Shown here: piece after piece, positions 42,530 to 52,747 of the stretch | Layout: the number at the start of each line of letters is the position of its first letter | Position numbering within the stretch: the first letter of the stretch is position 1 | Assembly: GCF_025725665.1 (NCBI RefSeq) | Contig: NZ_CP107009.1 | Coordinates: 3,720,001-3,784,000, forward strand | Source: Halomonas sp. LR3S48 | Lineage (GTDB): Bacteria; Pseudomonadota; Gammaproteobacteria; Pseudomonadales; Halomonadaceae | DNA length: 64,000 nucleotides | Reading direction: 5' to 3' | The notes under the pieces: generated by a model | Databases searched by the model: none | What the model was told of the DNA's origin: nothing | What the model saw: only the letters and a program-made list of their open reading frames with translations | Made by a program: the position numbers and the translations under genes

Positions 42530-43372
42530 CTAGGGCCAGGCGTATACGCCTCGGTTCAATGCATCGCGGATCGCCGAGATCACCTTGGCTCCCCTCAAGG
42601 TGGCTCCGCTATAGCCATCGACGTCATCCACAACCCGCTCCGGCTGGTAGAGCGCAAAGATTCGCGTGACCGGCTCACCTTCGAGGCGTTCGGCAATCTG
42701 GCGGTGCTGCAACATGACCGGGTACCGCTCATCGCCCTCCTCGAGGGCCAGATAATCCACGCCCCGATAGGACAGATGACGATAGTCCAGCGAATGTATC
42801 CGCCCATCTCGCAGGTCGAAGGTAACGTTGACCTGAATGCTGCCCCGGTCGGTGAAGACCCCGCGATAATGGCCATCCAGCGGCAAGCCCAGCATGACAC
42901 GAGCCAGACGCTCGTCCTCGGCTGGTGAAAGGCTCTTCTGAGCGTTGCCGGTGTCGCTGCGGGAATCGGTTGCCACAGGCGCTGTCGCGCTTGTCTCGCC
43001 CGGCTCGCCCTCTTCATCGACCAGGCGTCCGATCAGGTAACGCTCCAACCGCTCTTGGGCGCGGGGGCTATGGGGCACACCGGGACGCTTGTTTTCCCAG
43101 CCTTCGGAGGCCTCCCGGCCGCACCATTCAAGAATGACCTCTTCATCGGTGGGGTGGTCGGGTACATATCCGGTAATGTCGTAGACTCGGCCGTGGATGG
43201 CCTTCCAACAGCTGTCGGCACTGTCATGCTCGGCCAATTGTTCCAACGTTATCGGTTCGAGGTTCTCATCCCCGGTCGCGTCATGCTCGCTACTAGAGAG
43301 CACGGATATCGAAACCAAGGTGGCGAGACTGGCCACGAAGGCAATGAAGGCGGAATAGGCGATCTTGTTCAT
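42530..43372 (-). CDS. Cytochrome b5-like and covalent FMN-binding domain protein
   Basis: The protein has 280 residues. An N-terminal membrane anchor or signal (1-27) is followed by a cytochrome b5-like domain (about 38-118) with heme ligands H73 (in DHPTD, replacing the usual HPGG) and H101 (in PHSPRA). A Ser/Thr-rich linker leads to an FMN-binding domain (about 150-280) with D-G-Y-S-G-A-T, where T258 should carry FMN added by ApbE. It overlaps the downstream flavocytochrome gene by 4 bases (ATGA). The arrangement implies electron flow across the membrane to the periplasmic heme and flavin. The exact acceptor is unknown. Confidence 0.82.
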   Translation of the reverse strand: MNKIAYSAFIAFVASLATLVSISVLSSSEHDATGDENLEPITLEQLAEHDSADSCWKAIHGRVYDITGYVPDHPTDEEVILEWCGREASEGWENKRPGVPHSPRAQERLERYLIGRLVDEEGEPGETSATAPVATDSRSDTGNAQKSLSPAEDERLARVMLGLPLDGHYRGVFTDRGSIQVNVTFDLRDGRIHSLDYRHLSYRGVDYLALEEGDERYPVMLQHRQIAERLEGEPVTRIFALYQPERVVDDVDGYSGATLRGAKVISAIRDALNRGVYAWP

Positions 43373-44661
43373 AGGAAGTCGAAGACCTCGCTGTGAATAC
43401 GTGAGGCGGGGACCCCTTGCCCGGCCAGCAGCCGTTGCAGGTGGGCAATCATGCCCGGTGGCCCGCAGAGATAGATTTCCCGCGCAACGAAATCGGGACA
43501 GTGTTCACGCAGAAAGGCCTCGGTAAGCGGCCCATGGTCACGGTAGTAGTGTTGCGTATAGGCGAACTCCTCGACCCGCTCGGCGATCTTGCAGAAGTCG
43601 TCATGGTAGTAGGCGCGATCCGGGCTATTGGCCAGGTAGAACAGATGGACGTGCCCCTTGAGGTCAGCTCCGGCGGCAAAACCGCGGGCGCCGCCGACGA
43701 AGGGAGTGATGCCGATGCCGCCGCCCAGCCAGAGCATGTCGCGTGCCGGAAAACGGCGTCCGAAGAATTCCCCATAGGGTCCTTCGATCAGTACTCGTGT
43801 CTCCGTCGTCACCGTCTGCAGGGCGTGGCTGGCATCGCCCAGATCCTTGATGCCGATACGCAGTCGAGTATCCGAAGGCGCCGAGGCGATAGTATAGGGA
43901 TGCTCCTCGCCACGCCCGGCGGCAAGCCGCTCATCCAGTGGGGTGAGATAGACGAACTGTCCTACCTCGTGGCGAATGCCATCCCCCTCGGGGCGCAGCA
44001 CCAGTTCCACCACGCCGCGGGCCAGCGGAACCACGTCCTCGATCCGGTAGGGATGCCGCCGGTGCGGCGCCACTCCCTTGCGCCAGGCGATGGCTCCCAG
44101 CCCAGCGATACCGAGCAGCCACCACAGCCAGGCCTCCCCGGCCAGCAGCAGTGCGTGGCAAAGGCCAAGCAGCAACGCCATCGCCGAGACCAGGTGAAGG
44201 TGCTTCCAACGCTGATAATGAGGTTTGCCAAAGAAGCCGAAGGTGGGCGCCAGGAACACGACCAACGCCACCCAGGCCAGCCAGCCAAACCATATCGCCC
44301 CTTGGCTCAGCGGTGGGAACAGGGTGGCCACCGCAACGGCAAGGGATACCGGCACTGCCGCCAGCCCCAGCGCCAAAACGTGCACCATGACCATGATGAA
44401 AGCGGTGAAGCCGAGCCAGTGATGCAGGCGCCAGAGCCGGGTCAGGCCCCCGAAGGGCCGGTCGAAGCCGGGCACGCGCAGGCTCACCCCCGCCGCGAGC
44501 AGCATCAGGGTCAAACCGAGAATGCCGCTGGCTCGACCCAGCCAGTTCAGCCAAGCCTCCGCCACACTTCCGGGCAATCCCAGTCGTGGCAGCGCCACCG
44601 CCAGCGGCAGCATGACCAACGCGACCAGAAGGAGATCGCCACGGTGGCGCGGCAAGGGCAT
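43369..44661 (-). CDS. Ferric-reductase-like transmembrane flavocytochrome with NAD(P)H oxidoreductase domain
   Basis: The protein has 430 residues. About six helices with paired histidines (LHHWLGF, HVLALGL, KHLHLVS, CHALLL) form a ferric-reductase-type heme b domain. A ferredoxin-NADP-reductase module follows: FAD motif HPYTIASAP, nucleotide motif GGGIGITPF and C-terminal CGPPGMIAHLQ. It should pass electrons from NAD(P)H through FAD to membrane hemes. I chose ATG 44661 because GGAGG lies 9 bases upstream; ATG 44688 has none. The next gene, a b5/FMN protein, is the obvious partner. Confidence 0.87.
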   Translation of the reverse strand: MPLPRHRGDLLLVALVMLPLAVALPRLGLPGSVAEAWLNWLGRASGILGLTLMLLAAGVSLRVPGFDRPFGGLTRLWRLHHWLGFTAFIMVMVHVLALGLAAVPVSLAVAVATLFPPLSQGAIWFGWLAWVALVVFLAPTFGFFGKPHYQRWKHLHLVSAMALLLGLCHALLLAGEAWLWWLLGIAGLGAIAWRKGVAPHRRHPYRIEDVVPLARGVVELVLRPEGDGIRHEVGQFVYLTPLDERLAAGRGEEHPYTIASAPSDTRLRIGIKDLGDASHALQTVTTETRVLIEGPYGEFFGRRFPARDMLWLGGGIGITPFVGGARGFAAGADLKGHVHLFYLANSPDRAYYHDDFCKIAERVEEFAYTQHYYRDHGPLTEAFLREHCPDFVAREIYLCGPPGMIAHLQRLLAGQGVPASRIHSEVFDFL

Positions 44662-44886
44662 CGTCACTTTCCTCCAGGGAGGCCTCATATCTGATTGTTG
44701 CCGTTATCCTGTCTGGTGCAATGACACGCTCGGATCCGCCACCGCTGCCTTGATGCAGATCAGTTATCCGTAGCGCATTAAGGGTGCCGGCATGTCATGA
44801 AACCGCCTTTATTCGTTCATGCCGATGCAACATGGCGCTACCAAGATCGAGCTTCGTCGATCTCTATATCCCGCACGAGGCCACTC

Positions 44887-46908
44887 ATGAAGCAGTCGTA
44901 TACGCCCGGACACGTTGATCCGATCCTCGCCGCCGGCGACGAACCGGCGAGCAACGCATCGCGCAATGCATACTTCGGCGACGTCCTGGAGTCACGCATG
45001 AGCCGCCGCACGCTGCTGCGCGGCAGCCTGGCTGTCGCGGTAGCCAGCGCCATGGCGACCAGCCTGCCCTTCGGCCGCGCCCTGGCCGCCGGCTCTGGCG
45101 CCCCGGCCCCGAGCATCGGCTTCAAGGCGGTTCCGGTCAGCGCCGCCGACAGCGTGGTGGTGCCGGAAGGCTACCGGGTACAGACCTTCATTCCCTGGGG
45201 CACACCGATCAGCGGCAACATGCCGGCCTCTTCCCTGGAAGCTGGCGGCGAGGACCAGGCCCACCAGGTGGGCAGCCATCACGACGGCATGCACTTCTTC
45301 CCGATCGAGGGCAGTTCCCGCGACGGCCTGCTGGTGCTCAACCACGAATACGTCGAGCCGCGTTTCATGCATGCCGCCGCCCAGGGCCTGGCGCTCGATT
45401 CCGAGGGCTTCCCGCAGCACGAGGACGGCTCCCGCGACGCCGACCAGGTGCTCAAGGAGCTCAACGCCCACGGTGTCTCCATCGTTCGCATTCAAGAAGG
45501 CGACGACGCTCAGTGGCAAGTGGTCGTGGACGAACGCAACCGGCGCATCACCGGCCTGACCCCGATGCGCCTGGCCGGCCCCGTGGCCGGTACCGAGCAC
45601 GTGGTAACGAAGTACAGCCCCGACGGCAGCATGACCCGCGGCACGCTGAACAACTGTAGCCATGGCGTCACGCCTTGGAATACCTATCTCGCCGCCGAAG
45701 AGAACTGGTCGGGCTACTTCGCCAACGAGGATACCGAGATCGACCGGCGCCAGGCCCGCTTCGGCATCCAGACGCGCAGCGAGGGGCGCTATCAATGGCA
45801 TCGTGCCGAAGGCGGCGCCGACGAATTCGTACGCTTCGACGCCACCTCCCGCGGTGCCTCGCCCCGCGAGGACTATCGCAACGAGCCCCACACCTTCGGC
45901 TACATGACGGAGATCGACCCTTACGATCCCGAGAGCACGCCGGTCAAACGTACTCATTTGGGCCGCTTCGCCCATGAGGGCGTGATCTTCGCCCCCGCCG
46001 TGGAGGGCCAACCGGTGGTCTGCTACTCCGGTGATGACGCCCGCTTCGAGTACATCTACAAGTTCGTCTCGGCCCGCCCCTACCAGGCCGCCAGCGCCGA
46101 CGGCTCGCTGCTCGACGAAGGCACGCTGTACGTAGCCAGGTTCAACGACGACGGCAGCGGCGAATGGCTGGCGCTGGCCCCGGGGGAGAACGGCCTGACG
46201 CCGGAGAATGGCTTCGCCGACCTGGCCGACATCCTGGTCAACACCCGCAGTGCCGCCGACCAGGTCGGGGCCACCAAGATGGACCGCCCCGAGTGGGGCG
46301 CCGTCGATCCCGCCACCGGCCAGGTCTACTTCACCCTGACCAACAACACCCGCCGCAACGAGGAGCAACTCGACGCGGCCAACCCTCGCGCCGAAAATCA
46401 CTTCGGCCATATCATCCGCTGGCAGGAGGACGGTACCCATGCTGCGGAGCGCTTTCAGTGGGATATCTTCCTGCTGGCGGGCGACCAGGAGAGCGGCCGC
46501 GACATGAACGGCGAGCCCCTCGACCCGGGCGCCATCCTGGCATCGCCAGATGGCCTATGGATCGATCCGGACCGCCGTGTGTGGATCCAGACCGATATCA
46601 GCGAGTCGGCGGTCAATACTGGCGTCTACGCACCGTTCGGCAACAACCAGATGCTCGTCGCCAATCCGGAAACCGGCGAGCTCAAGCGCTTCCTCACCGG
46701 GCCCGTGGGTCAGGAGATCACCGGTGTCGTCACCACACCGGACCAGCGCACCATGTTCGTCAACGTACAGCATCCCGGCGCCAACACCTCGGCCGCGGAT
46801 TTCGCCGAAGGCCGGCTGACGAGCCACTGGCCGGAGGGCGGCAGTGCCATTCCGCACTCGGCCACTCTGGTCATCACGCGGGAAGACGGCGGCATCATCG
46901 GTACCTAG
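44887..46908 (+). CDS. phoX: PhoX family alkaline phosphatase (DUF839), Tat-exported
   Basis: The protein has 673 residues. A Tat signal with SRRTLLRG is followed by a hydrophobic stretch (AVAVASAMATSL), ahead of a beta-propeller with PhoX marks: GTLNNCSHGVTPWNTYLAAEENW, HEYVEPRFMH and ATKMDRPEWGAVDP. The Cys in NNCSHG matches the invariant residue of the family. It uses calcium and iron to release phosphate from organic esters in the periplasm. The start at 44887 is chosen for CGAGG 6 bases upstream; the frame is open 30 codons earlier. Confidence 0.9.
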   Translation: MKQSYTPGHVDPILAAGDEPASNASRNAYFGDVLESRMSRRTLLRGSLAVAVASAMATSLPFGRALAAGSGAPAPSIGFKAVPVSAADSVVVPEGYRVQTFIPWGTPISGNMPASSLEAGGEDQAHQVGSHHDGMHFFPIEGSSRDGLLVLNHEYVEPRFMHAAAQGLALDSEGFPQHEDGSRDADQVLKELNAHGVSIVRIQEGDDAQWQVVVDERNRRITGLTPMRLAGPVAGTEHVVTKYSPDGSMTRGTLNNCSHGVTPWNTYLAAEENWSGYFANEDTEIDRRQARFGIQTRSEGRYQWHRAEGGADEFVRFDATSRGASPREDYRNEPHTFGYMTEIDPYDPESTPVKRTHLGRFAHEGVIFAPAVEGQPVVCYSGDDARFEYIYKFVSARPYQAASADGSLLDEGTLYVARFNDDGSGEWLALAPGENGLTPENGFADLADILVNTRSAADQVGATKMDRPEWGAVDPATGQVYFTLTNNTRRNEEQLDAANPRAENHFGHIIRWQEDGTHAAERFQWDIFLLAGDQESGRDMNGEPLDPGAILASPDGLWIDPDRRVWIQTDISESAVNTGVYAPFGNNQMLVANPETGELKRFLTGPVGQEITGVVTTPDQRTMFVNVQHPGANTSAADFAEGRLTSHWPEGGSAIPHSATLVITREDGGIIGT

Positions 46909-46940
46909 GGCAAATACCTGCGCGAGCGATTCAGGCGCAG

Positions 46941-46974
46941 AAAAAAAGCGGGCCCCGTCATGGCGGGGCCCGCT
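46941..46974 (-). terminator. Terminator of the purE-purK operon (shared with phoX)
   Basis: The 11-bp stem AGCGGGCCCCG with CGGGGCCCGCT has a 6-base loop. On the minus strand it runs into seven T residues (46947-46941), giving a strong intrinsic terminator 24 bases after the purK stop. For phoX on the plus strand only a weak tail follows. Confidence 0.88.
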
Positions 46975-46997
46975 GCGTTAACTTGCGGTCTACCTGC

Positions 46998-48131
46998 TCA
47001 GTTGCCCTGTCGGAGCTCGGCCTCGAAGCTGAAGCGGGGCTCCGGCGCCTCGGGCAGCAGCCCGGCGCAGGCACGCACCTTTTCTAACAGTGCGCCGTGG
47101 CTTTCCGCCAGCAGATTGACGTGAGCCAGCTTGCGTCCCGGCCGCTCGCTCTTGTCGTAGCGATGAAGATGGGCGTCGCCGATCGCCAGTATCGCGGCCG
47201 GATCGCCCTCCTGGCCGATCACGTTGACCATGCAGGTCGGCATGCGCGCCGAGGTATCGCCCAGCGGCAGGCCCTGGATGGCGCGCAGGTGGTTCTCGAA
47301 CTGGCTGGTCACGGCGCCGTCCATGGTCCAGTGACCCGAGTTGTGCACCCGTGGCGCCATCTCGTTGGCCAGCAGCTTGCCGTCGCGGGTCTGGAACAGC
47401 TCGAGGGTCAGCACACCGACATAGTCGAGCTCGTCGAGCAGGGCGCGAATGTAGCCATCAGCGGTCTGTTGCACCGCCTCGTCGAGATCCGGCATCGGCG
47501 CCAGCGAGTAACGCAGGATGCCGTCGACGTGCAGATTCTCGGCCATGGGATAGAAGACCACCTCACCTTCACGCCCACGCACGGCGATGATCGACACCTC
47601 GCGCACGAAGTCGACGAAAGCCTCGACGATCAGCCGGGGGTGGTTGATGCTGCGCCAGGCCTCGGCGGCCTCGCTGGGGTCGCGCAGCACCGCCTGGCCC
47701 TTGCCGTCGTAGCCCTCGGTGACCGACTTGGCCACCACCGGGCAACCGAGTTCGCGGGCTGCGGCCTCGAGCTCGTCGGCATGCTCCACCAGCCGGTAGG
47801 CCGGCGTGGGGATGCCCAGGCGATCGAACAGCGCCTTCTCCTCGGCGCGGTTCTGGCAGACGCGAATCGCCTCGCTCGAAGGATAGACCGGCTTGACCTC
47901 CTCGATGGCCTGGACCAGCGCCACGGGCAGGTGCTCGAACTCGTAGGTGACCAGGTCGACCTTGGCCAGGAACGCCTCGAGGTGCTTCTGGTCGGTGTCG
48001 ATCATCACCTCGCCGATTCCCGCACTGGGATGCCCGGTGGTATCGAGGAAGGTAAAGCGGTTGGCCAGCGGATAGCCGGCCAGGGCCAGCATGCGGCCGA
48101 GCTGGCCGGCACCGAGCACGCCGATGTTCAT
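46998..48131 (-). CDS. purK: N5-carboxyaminoimidazole ribonucleotide synthase
   Basis: This is a 377-residue ATP-grasp enzyme. MNIGVLGAGQLGRMLALAG is the PurK N-terminus, with CPVVAKSVTEGYDGKGQAVL (ATP-grasp loop) near residue 150 and NEMAPRVHNSGHWT near 285. It carboxylates AIR using ATP and bicarbonate in purine synthesis. The start at 48131 has AGGAG 8 bases upstream; the longer open frame fuses it artificially to purE sequence. It follows purE by 49 bases. Confidence 0.96.
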   Translation of the reverse strand: MNIGVLGAGQLGRMLALAGYPLANRFTFLDTTGHPSAGIGEVMIDTDQKHLEAFLAKVDLVTYEFEHLPVALVQAIEEVKPVYPSSEAIRVCQNRAEEKALFDRLGIPTPAYRLVEHADELEAAARELGCPVVAKSVTEGYDGKGQAVLRDPSEAAEAWRSINHPRLIVEAFVDFVREVSIIAVRGREGEVVFYPMAENLHVDGILRYSLAPMPDLDEAVQQTADGYIRALLDELDYVGVLTLELFQTRDGKLLANEMAPRVHNSGHWTMDGAVTSQFENHLRAIQGLPLGDTSARMPTCMVNVIGQEGDPAAILAIGDAHLHRYDKSERPGRKLAHVNLLAESHGALLEKVRACAGLLPEAPEPRFSFEAELRQGN

Positions 48132-48180
48132 GTCGTTTTCTCCTCTCGCTGGCTCATTCGGCTCTCGCTCATTCGGCGGT

Positions 48181-48693
48181 TCATTCTGTCGGGGGACGTG
48201 GGTCGGGGTTGTCGAGCACCGTCTGGGTCTGCTCGGCACGGAAGGCCTCGACGGCGGCGCGCACCTTGTCGTCCTGCAGGCCGACGATCTGCGCCGCCAG
48301 CAGGCCGGCGTTGGTCGCCCCCGCCTTGCCGATGGCCAGCGTGCCCACGGCGATACCTCCCGGCATCTGCACGATGGAGAGCAGCGAATCGAGCCCCTTG
48401 AGCGCCTTGGATTCCACCGGTACGCCGAGCACCGGCAACGCCGTTTGCGACGCCACCATGCCGGGTAGGTGGGCAGCCCCCCCGGCGCCGGCAACGATCA
48501 CCTGCAGGCCGCGTCCGGCAGCAGACTTGGCATAGTCGAACAACAGGTCCGGCGTGCGGTGGGCCGAGACCACGCGCGTCTCGTGGGCCACTCCCAGGCG
48601 TTCGAGCATCGCCACCGCGTGTTCCATGACCGGCCAGTCGGACTTCGACCCCATGATCACGCCGACGCGCGGCTGCTGGTTGGAGGACTGCAT
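48181..48693 (-). CDS. purE: N5-CAIR mutase
   Basis: The protein has 170 residues. The PurE active-site motifs are clear: [38 protein letters not shown] and [24 protein letters not shown]. It converts N5-CAIR to CAIR, the step after Pur[11 protein letters not shown] at 48693 is the start, with GGGAG 6 bases upstream; the 350-codon upstream extension is a shadow of the antisense TRAP region. A purE-purK pair is normal in gammaproteobacteria. Confidence 0.97.
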   Translation of the reverse strand: MQSSNQQPRVGVIMGSKSDWPVMEHAVAMLERLGVAHETRVVSAHRTPDLLFDYAKSAAGRGLQVIVAGAGGAAHLPGMVASQTALPVLGVPVESKALKGLDSLLSIVQMPGGIAVGTLAIGKAGATNAGLLAAQIVGLQDDKVRAAVEAFRAEQTQTVLDNPDPRPPTE

Positions 48694-48836
48694 GTACGGC
48701 TCCCGTAGTGACGCTGGAAAGGCGGCGCGAAAGACACGACGCGCAAATTGAAGGGCAAGTATTCTAACGGCGCCCGCAGGCGCCGTCATCTTGACCAACA
48801 GGACAGACCGCCGCTCCCGAAGGCGCGGCGGCCGAG

Positions 48837-50858
48837 TCAGGCCGAACCGGTACCGGTGGCGCCGATCTCGCGTCGGCTGGCCAGCCAGTTGGCGCCGAGC
48901 GCCACGATCATCACCGCCACGCCGGCCGCTTCCACCATCAGATTGGGGTAGAACACCGCCACGATGGCGGCCGAGATGGCGATGCGCGGCAGCCACGACA
49001 TGCGCGTGAAGAGATACCCCTCCAGCGCTGCGGCGAAGGCGCACAGCGCCAGTATCGCAATCACGGCGTTCCAGGCCACGACCAGCACCGGGCCACCCAT
49101 GATGAGCTCGGGGTTGTAGACCATGAACACGGGGATCAGATAGAGCCCCTTGGCGAACTTCCACGCCTGGATGCCCGTTTCCATCGGCTTGCTGCCGGCG
49201 ATCGCCGCCCCGGCGAAGCCGGCCAGGGCAATCGGTGGCGTGACGTTGGAGTCCTGCGAATACCAGAACACCACCAGGTGGGCGATCAGCAGCGGCACGC
49301 CGAACTCGTTGGACAGCGCCGGCCCCACCAGCACGATCAGTACGATATAGCTGGCGGTGACCGGCAACCCCATGCCCAGCACCAGGCTGGCCAGCAGTAC
49401 CATCACCAGGGCCAGCAGCAGGTTGCCGCCCGAGAAGGCCATCATCATCGAGGAGAACTTGAGCCCCAGCCCGGTCAGTCCGACCACACCGACGATGATC
49501 CCGGCCACGGCACAGGCCATGGAGACGGCCACGGCGTTGCGCGCGCCGAGCTCGAGGCCCTCGACCAGCTTGACCAGGCCGGCCCAGACCACGTCGCGAA
49601 TGCTTGCCAGCGTTACCTTCTGCCCCTGGCGCGGGGCGATGAACAGGAACCAGAAGGCATAGCGCAGCACCGCCACCGCAACCATGGTCACCACCGCATA
49701 GAAGCCCACGCGCATCGGCGACATGCTCATCACCAGCAGCCACACCAGTACCGCCAGCGGCAGCAGGAAGTGCCAGCCGTCGCGCATCACGTCGCGCATC
49801 TGCGGCAGCTCGCTTTTGGCCATGCCCTGCATGCCCTGCTTGAGCGCGATGATGTGCACGAACAGGTAAACCGTGGCGAAGTACATGATCGCCGGCAGAA
49901 TGCTGACCTTGACCACGTCCAGGTAGGGCGTGTTGGTGTACTCGGCGATCAGGAAGGCCCCCGCCCCCATCAACGGCGGCATGATCTGGCCCCCGGTGGA
50001 AGCAGCCGCCTCGATGCCGCCGGCCTGGTGCGGCTTGTAGCCCAACCGTTTCATCAGCGGGATGGTGAAGGCGCCGGTGGTCACCACGTTGGCAATGGCG
50101 CTACCCGAGATCGAGCCCATCCCCGCCGAGGCGAGCACGGCCGCCTTGGCCGGGCCGCCGCGCTGGCGACCGGTGGCGGCGTAGGCCAGGTCGATGAAGA
50201 ACTTGCCGGCGCCGGTGCTCTCGAGGAAGGCGCCGAACAGCACGAAGATGAAGATGTAGGTGGCCGCCACGCCCAGCGGCAGGCCGAAGATGCCCTCCTG
50301 CCCCAGGTAGAGCTGGCCGGCCACGCGGTCCAGGCCATAGCCGCGGTGGCTCATGATGCCGGGCATCCAGTCGGCAAGCCAAGGCAGCTCGCCACGCGGC
50401 CCGGCAAAGGCGTAAGCGATGGCCAGCGCACCGATCACGGTCATGCCCAGGCCCACCGCGCGCCGGCTCGCCTCCAGCACCGTCAAGGTGGCGATGATGG
50501 CGACGCGGATGTCGGTCTCGCTCCAGAAGCCGGCACGGCTGACGATCTCGTCAAGATAGAGGACCAGGTAGCCACCGGTGATCAGAGCGCCACACAGGAA
50601 GGCGATGTCGATCGCCCAGCCGACCAGGCCGCGTTTGCGATTGGGGCCGAAGACGGGAAACATGAGGAAGGCCAGCACCATGATCAGCATCAGGTGGATG
50701 CCACGCTGGTAGAACAGGCCCAGCGGCTGGATACCCGCCGAATAGAGCTGGAACAGGGACAGCCCCACCGCCACGATGGTGATCAGCCACAACACCATGC
50801 GCGGCTGAATGGCATTGCCCCCGGGCATCATCACGGGCGGGCTGTTGGATTCGTTCAT
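48837..50858 (-). CDS. TRAP transporter fused permease (TAXI type, DctQM)
   Basis: The protein has 673 residues and about 16 or more helices. It fuses the small and large TRAP permease parts, as usual for TAXI-type systems. [25 protein letters not shown] and [21 protein letters not shown] are diagnostic, as is [20 protein letters not shown]. The start follows GAGGAG by 4 bases and lies 11 bases after the DUF1850 gene. It works with the TAXI binding protein at 51507-52466. Confidence 0.95.
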   Translation of the reverse strand: MNESNSPPVMMPGGNAIQPRMVLWLITIVAVGLSLFQLYSAGIQPLGLFYQRGIHLMLIMVLAFLMFPVFGPNRKRGLVGWAIDIAFLCGALITGGYLVLYLDEIVSRAGFWSETDIRVAIIATLTVLEASRRAVGLGMTVIGALAIAYAFAGPRGELPWLADWMPGIMSHRGYGLDRVAGQLYLGQEGIFGLPLGVAATYIFIFVLFGAFLESTGAGKFFIDLAYAATGRQRGGPAKAAVLASAGMGSISGSAIANVVTTGAFTIPLMKRLGYKPHQAGGIEAAASTGGQIMPPLMGAGAFLIAEYTNTPYLDVVKVSILPAIMYFATVYLFVHIIALKQGMQGMAKSELPQMRDVMRDGWHFLLPLAVLVWLLVMSMSPMRVGFYAVVTMVAVAVLRYAFWFLFIAPRQGQKVTLASIRDVVWAGLVKLVEGLELGARNAVAVSMACAVAGIIVGVVGLTGLGLKFSSMMMAFSGGNLLLALVMVLLASLVLGMGLPVTASYIVLIVLVGPALSNEFGVPLLIAHLVVFWYSQDSNVTPPIALAGFAGAAIAGSKPMETGIQAWKFAKGLYLIPVFMVYNPELIMGGPVLVVAWNAVIAILALCAFAAALEGYLFTRMSWLPRIAISAAIVAVFYPNLMVEAAGVAVMIVALGANWLASRREIGATGTGSA

Positions 50859-50869
50859 CGGTCTCCTCG

Positions 50870-51439
50870 TCAGACGTCATCAGGCTTGCCGGGATCTTCA
50901 GGCGGGTAGAGCTGTAGGGTGACACGCTCACCGGCGGCCAGCTCACTCAGGCTGACACTATGTTCGTCCCCTTCGGCCTGCCAAAGCAGGCGATGGTCGA
51001 CGGCTGGTGAACCGACCCGCAATGTATAGCGGTCTCCAGGCACGGGCTCGTCGATGTTCTCGATCCAGTAGCCGCCCTGCCCGTCGGAAACCTGTATACC
51101 GCGCCCCGGGGTATGCCCCAGGCCGGCGGCAAAATCGGGCTGATGGCTGCGCTCCAGCACCATCCGCCCTTGGTGATAGCGATAGCAGTCGAGCACCGGG
51201 AACTTCTTGACCGAGTGGTTCCAGCCCAGGCACCAGCGCATGCCCGGCTCGAGAGGCACCTCGACCAGGGTTTCGCCCACCGCATCCAGAACGGCCAGCT
51301 TCGCCCCGTCGATAGCGCCGTCCGCCAAGGCGCCCAGGCTGAGAGACACGGCGAAGCTTCCTGCCAACAAGCGTTGCAGCCAACCATTATACGGCCGGCA
51401 ACACGACGACAGGGCGGGCGTCCTCGCCCACCCTGCCAT
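50870..51439 (-). CDS. DUF1850 domain protein of the TAXI-TRAP operon
   Basis: The protein has 189 residues from ATG 51439, which has AAGGA 5 bases upstream. A hydrophobic signal-like segment (LLAGSFAVSLSLGALA) precedes a DUF1850 core: RWCLGWNHSVKKFPVLDCYRY, then LGHTPGRGIQVSDG and GGYWIENI. DUF1850 genes usually lie between TAXI binding-protein and fused-permease genes, as here. The role is unknown, perhaps accessory to transport. Alternative starts are 51478 and 51487. Confidence 0.82.
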   Translation of the reverse strand: MAGWARTPALSSCCRPYNGWLQRLLAGSFAVSLSLGALADGAIDGAKLAVLDAVGETLVEVPLEPGMRWCLGWNHSVKKFPVLDCYRYHQGRMVLERSHQPDFAAGLGHTPGRGIQVSDGQGGYWIENIDEPVPGDRYTLRVGSPAVDHRLLWQAEGDEHSVSLSELAAGERVTLQLYPPEDPGKPDDV

Positions 51440-51506
51440 GCGCTTCCTTGCCCGGCTCGACAGTGACGCGGCGCTCATGCGCCGCATCCCTTGTCGCGAC
51501 TGCGTG

Positions 51507-52466
51507 TCACGGACGCAGCTTGTCGGGAATCTCGGCATCGACCTCTTCGTAGTAGCGGATCGCCCCCGGATGCAGCGGCACCGGCGTGGAGCCCATGGTG
51601 AACTCGATGGTGGTGTCGTTGGCCGCAGGGTGTACTGCAATCAGGTCGTCGATGCGCTCGAAGAGCAGCTTGGTCAGGTTGTAGGCCAGCTCCTCGTCCA
51701 TGTCGGCGTTCACCACCAGAACGTTGGGGATGCTGATGGTCTGCACCGGCTCGTCCATGCCGTCGTACATGCCGGCCTTGAGCTCGTAGGCGGCGAAGAC
51801 GGGCTCCTGCTCCTGGGCGTTGGCGATCTCCTCGTCCGACAGACCGATCAGACGGATGTCGCGGGTGGCGGCCAAGTTGAGGATCGAGCTGGTGGGCGGC
51901 CCGACGCTCCAGAAGCCGGCGTCGATGTCGCCGTCGCGGATGGCGTCGGCAGTCTCGTTGAAGTTGAGACGCTGCGGCGTGATGTCGTCGTAGGTGATGC
52001 CGTTGGCTTCCAGCAGCGCGCGGGCGTTGAGCTCGGTGCCGCTACCGGGGGCACCGACGGAAACGCGCTTGCCTTTCAGGTCCTCCAGTGACTCGATATC
52101 GGAATCCGCCAGCACCACCAGTTGCACGGCGTTGGGATAGACCGACGCCAGCGCCCGGGTGTTTTCGATCTGACGGCCCTCGAAATCGCCGGCGCCTTCA
52201 TAAGCCTGCTGGGCGGTATCGGCCAGCACCAGAGCCAGGTCGGCGTCGCCGCGCATGATCAGGCCCATGTTCTCGACCGAAGCGCCGGTCACCTCGGCAC
52301 TTGCCTCGTAGCCTTCGAGATGGTCGTTGATGATCTCGGCGAAGCCGCCGCCGATCGGATAGTAGACACCGCCAGTACCGCCGGTCGCGATGGAGAGCTG
52401 TTGGGCGCTCGCCAGCGGGGCTACGGCTAGCAGCGAGGCGGCTGCAGCATATTTGAGAGCTCGCAT
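51507..52466 (-). CDS. TAXI family TRAP transporter binding protein
   Basis: The protein has 319 residues with a signal peptide (1 to about 21, ASA-QQ). TAXI hallmarks are LSIATGGTGGVYYPIGGGFAEII at the mature N-terminus, LKGKRVSVGAPGSGTELNAR and DAGFWSVGPPTSSI. Known TAXI proteins bind glutamate or other small acids; the ligand here is unknown. GGAGG lies 6 bases before ATG 52466, and the extension to 52568 is not supported. It is the first gene of a three-gene operon. Confidence 0.94.
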   Translation of the reverse strand: MRALKYAAAASLLAVAPLASAQQLSIATGGTGGVYYPIGGGFAEIINDHLEGYEASAEVTGASVENMGLIMRGDADLALVLADTAQQAYEGAGDFEGRQIENTRALASVYPNAVQLVVLADSDIESLEDLKGKRVSVGAPGSGTELNARALLEANGITYDDITPQRLNFNETADAIRDGDIDAGFWSVGPPTSSILNLAATRDIRLIGLSDEEIANAQEQEPVFAAYELKAGMYDGMDEPVQTISIPNVLVVNADMDEELAYNLTKLLFERIDDLIAVHPAANDTTIEFTMGSTPVPLHPGAIRYYEEVDAEIPDKLRP

Positions 52467-52747
52467 GGATTTCCTCCGTCCTGAAACCGGATCGTTTATG
52501 GTTGTTCCTGGGAACGTACCGGGCAAAGCCGGCCGCTTACCTGAAAAAACTAGCATGACCCTGCACAAAGGGGCTAATCATCCGTTTCTACGTTCTTGTA
52601 AATTTTCGGCAATCCCGCCGAGTCCGGCTCAATCCGGCCTGCCGGGCAGCGGCTTTCGCGGCACCTCGAAAAAGTCGCGAAACGGTACTGGCAAAAATGG
52701 CGAAATGCCCCCATGATGTGGTTGTCGCAATCGCCCACTGGAGCATC

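Noticed and set aside
48694..49743. Upstream extension of the purE frame into the TRAP permease region
   Set aside because: Low-complexity shadow coding; PurE proteins begin where I placed the start, with a ribosome site.
49278..50909. 543-codon plus-strand frame opposite the TAXI-TRAP permease
   Set aside because: Same type of GC-codon shadow (His-Gln-Ala-Gly rich); the minus-strand product is a clear fused TRAP permease.
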